A DNA stretch of 64,000 bases from RGIG3528 sp963649295 (GTDB lineage: Bacteria > Bacillota > Clostridia > Lachnospirales > Lachnospiraceae), in the NCBI GenBank assembly GCA_963649295.1, contig CAVJHK010000002.1, positions 29,642-93,641 of the forward strand. The letters are read 5' to 3'. Positions 62,303-64,000 of this stretch are shown here, one piece after another. A program made the position numbers and the translations under genes. Positions within the stretch are counted from its first letter, which is position 1, and every line of letters starts with the position of its first letter. The notes under the pieces were generated by a model, which was given only the letters and a program-made list of their open reading frames with translations, did not search any database and was not told where the DNA came from.

Positions 62303-62309
62303 TTTGTGT

Positions 62310-63368
62310 ATGAAAAACATTTTAAAAGACATAAAACAAAATGAACTTAAAAAAGTATATCTTCTTTACGGCAAAGAAAATTATTTGAAGCGCACATATA
62401 TGAAAAAGCTTATGAATGCCGTGTCGCCCGACGAAAATTCCATGAATGTGACCATAATCAAGGGCGAAGATTTTGATGTGCCCGAATTTATGGGAATCTG
62501 CGACACAATGCCTTTTTTTGCGGATAAAAGAATAGTTGTTGTTACCGGGTGCGGACGCTTTAAGAGCGCAAAAAAGGAAGAGGAAGAGAGTGCTTCATCA
62601 AAGGAAGAAATAAGTGTAACAACTAACGAAAAAGGGAAAAATTCTTTAAAGAATACGACAAAGGATGAGCTTACGGAGTACATTAAAAATATTCCGGATA
62701 CGACCGTCGTTGTATTTATAGAAGACGATGTCGACAAAAGAAACAGGCTTTTTAAAGCCGTTTCGGAATATGGATATGCTTCGGAAATCAATACGCCTAC
62801 GGAATCGGAACTTAAAATCTGGATTGCGAGAGAATTTTCATATTACAACAAAAAAATAACCGAAAAAACCGCCGGCTTTATCATGACATATGTCGGCATG
62901 GACATGGACGTGCTCAAAAATGAAATACAAAAGGTCTGTTTTTATGCTTATGATAAGGAAAGCGTTGGCGAAAACGATATCAATAAGATATGTACAAAAC
63001 AGCTTTCGGTGGTGATATTTGATATGATGGACTGCCTGGCATGCAAAAATACATCGGGCGCACTCAAAATTTATTATGAGCTCATGGAAAAAAAGGAAAG
63101 CGTGCAGCAGGTCTGGGCGATGCTTCTTAAGCATTTTGTGCAAATGTATGTCGTTAAGGAAATGAAGATGTCAAACCGGTCAAATGCAGATATGGCTACG
63201 GTACTTGGTGCGCATCCTTATACGATTACGAAGCTTGTGAGAGAGGTTGACAATTTTAAAAAGTCTGAAATAAGAAAAAAGCTTGAATACGGTGTGGAAC
63301 TTGATGAAGACTTAAAAAACGGGCGTATTTCGGACAAAAATATCGTAGAACTGTTTATTGCGGGATAG
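62310..63368 (+). CDS. holA: DNA polymerase III delta subunit
   Basis: 352 residues, family length. The delta subunit opens the sliding clamp in the clamp-loader complex. The N-terminus MKNILKDIKQNELKKVYLLYGKENYLKRTY is the family start; the AAA+-like core continues with FADKRIVVVTGCGRF, PDTTVVVFIEDDVDKRNRLFKAV, and helical domain III with CLACKNTSGALKIYYELMEK. A low-complexity Glu/Ser/Lys insertion lies at about 86-115. I start at 62310; no ribosome site precedes it and the promoter -10 is seven bases upstream, suggesting a leaderless mRNA. A much longer upstream in-frame extension is not homologous. Confidence 0.9.
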   Translation: MKNILKDIKQNELKKVYLLYGKENYLKRTYMKKLMNAVSPDENSMNVTIIKGEDFDVPEFMGICDTMPFFADKRIVVVTGCGRFKSAKKEEEESASSKEEISVTTNEKGKNSLKNTTKDELTEYIKNIPDTTVVVFIEDDVDKRNRLFKAVSEYGYASEINTPTESELKIWIAREFSYYNKKITEKTAGFIMTYVGMDMDVLKNEIQKVCFYAYDKESVGENDINKICTKQLSVVIFDMMDCLACKNTSGALKIYYELMEKKESVQQVWAMLLKHFVQMYVVKEMKMSNRSNADMATVLGAHPYTITKLVREVDNFKKSEIRKKLEYGVELDEDLKNGRISDKNIVELFIAG

Positions 63369-63467
63369 AAAACAAAAAGTCAAAATTTCTCTTGCAAAAG
63401 TTCGAGTAATGTGGTAAAGTACTTTGAGTTTGAGAGAGAAATGTTCAAATCTCTTTGAAGCATATAT

Positions 63468-63553
63468 GGAAGTGTATCGAAGTGGTCATAACGGCCCTGA
63501 CTCGAAATCAGGTAGCCCGCAAGGGCTCGTGGGTTCGAATCCCACCGCTTCCG
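63468..63553 (+). tRNA. tRNA-Ser (anticodon CGA)
   Basis: 86 nt. Acceptor GGAAGTG pairs with CGCTTCC; anticodon stem CCTGA/TCAGG holds the loop with CGA at 63503-63505; a long variable arm (AGCCC/GGGCT) and the T-arm GTGGGTTCGAATCCCAC complete a class II serine tRNA. CCA is not encoded. Confidence 0.97.
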
Positions 63554-63557
63554 CTAT

Positions 63558-63606
63558 AAAAGTGCCAAAAATGCTGCGTTTTTTGCGGGTTTTCGGCACT
63601 TTTTTT
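63558..63606 (+). terminator. Terminator of tRNA-Ser
   Basis: AAAAGTGCC (63558-63566) with GGCACTTTT (63595-63603) and further T. Confidence 0.8.
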
Positions 63607-63667
63607 ATGCGTGTCTTGTGGGAGTGTTTTTCAAAAACTTTTTCATTTAATAAAATATTAATCACAT

Positions 63668-64000
63668 TCAAGACTCAGCCATCACATATTTTTTCTGTTC
63701 GCCCCTGCCGATTACTTGAATTAACCCTGAGTCACGCATTTGCTTTGTAATATTGAATACGCGAGTCTTTTTGAGATTAAGCAGTTCGCTGACTTCCTTG
63801 TCGGTGATCTGACCGTTTGTCTGCATATAATCCAGTACCTTTTGAATTTGAGGGGAAATTACGGCTGTCTTTTTCGGTTCGTCGGCCGGCACGGTATTCA
63901 TATTCGGAAGGATTATTTTGAAAGTATTCGGCGTTACCTCTATCCGAGGCTGCTTTGCACAACCGTCATACAGATTGAAAATTCTGCGAATACCGGTGCC
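63668..64000 (-). CDS. C-terminal part of an AlbA/Schlafen-type ATP-binding protein, cut by the window edge
   Basis: 111 codons read on the minus strand from the window end to TGA at 63668. It begins GTGIRRIFNLYDGCAKQP and continues RIEVTPNTFKIILPN, which is the ATPase-like C-terminal region of 'putative DNA-binding' (AlbA_2, formerly RecG-like) proteins, followed by a winged helix-turn-helix at about the last 65 residues (LDYMQTNGQITDKEVSELLN, KQMRDSGLIQVIG). Such proteins are often regulators carried on accessory elements. An internal ATG at 63901 is not the real start, since the frame continues upstream. The N-terminus is outside the window. Confidence 0.8.
   Translation of the reverse strand, partial: GTGIRRIFNLYDGCAKQPRIEVTPNTFKIILPNMNTVPADEPKKTAVISPQIQKVLDYMQTNGQITDKEVSELLNLKKTRVFNITKQMRDSGLIQVIGRGEQKKYVMAES

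Noticed and set aside
62115..62309. 65-codon upstream extension of holA
   Set aside because: Crosses the divergent MATE start and both promoters; delta subunits begin at the MKNILKDI start.
63424..63750. 108-codon plus-strand frame near the right end
   Set aside because: It spans tRNA-Ser and its terminator, so it cannot be a real protein gene.

Overview
The window looks like a chromosomal contig from a low-to-moderate GC Gram-positive anaerobe of the Clostridia, most likely a pectin-using Lachnospiraceae relative. This is inferred from the gene content (YesL, YesS, Lpl and YetA-type genes, T-box leaders, GGGtGRT protein), strong AGGAGG-type ribosome sites and a tRNA without encoded CCA. A run of 10 N at 1284-1293 marks an assembly gap, so the source is probably a draft or metagenome assembly.

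Positions 1 to about 42,900 form one large carbohydrate locus for rhamnogalacturonan I (RG-I). It opens with a truncated minus-strand gene, two YesL-like membrane proteins and an AraC regulator. A long plus-strand cassette (3500-16634) follows: a very large solute-binding protein, two permeases, an NHL-TPR-Yip1 membrane protein, a membrane-anchored DUF5696-type protein, a second permease pair and a lipoprotein binding protein. Next come a PL11 rhamnogalacturonan lyase, a YesS-like membrane AraC regulator, another binding lipoprotein, a GH2 glycosidase, a YetA/PL26-like exo-lyase, rhamnose mutarotase, a divergent AraC regulator, an LplB/LplC/LplA-type transporter, a GH105 unsaturated rhamnogalacturonyl hydrolase, an SGNH acetylesterase with SLH-like C-terminal repeats, a GH112 galactosyl-rhamnose phosphorylase, and rhaB and rhaA. 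None of the catabolic enzymes has an evident signal peptide. The sequence therefore suggests that oligosaccharides are imported (four binding proteins, three permease pairs, no ATPase gene here) and dismantled in the cytoplasm to unsaturated galacturonate, galactose-1-phosphate and L-rhamnose. Rhamnose then goes through mutarotase, isomerase and kinase; the rhamnulose-1-phosphate aldolase is not in the window.

Positions 42,900 to 53,100 are mostly housekeeping: a Phe T-box with pheS-pheT, an ECF-type S component, a tocopherol-cyclase-like protein, carB without carA, and a minus-strand Sfp-type phosphopantetheinyl transferase.

Positions 53,100 to 60,800 hold a MATE transporter and then the most unusual unit: a perfect-consensus promoter and a T-box leader whose predicted specifier is a leucine codon (CTC). 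It precedes a LeuA-like protein that has lost the usual metal ligands and a fusion of a sugar-isomerase-type TIM barrel to an acyl-CoA synthetase. A NifU-like scaffold protein and its GGGtGRT partner follow.

The end carries a minus-strand MATE transporter, holA with an apparently leaderless start, tRNA-Ser(CGA), and the C-terminus of an AlbA/Schlafen-type ATP-binding protein cut by the window edge.
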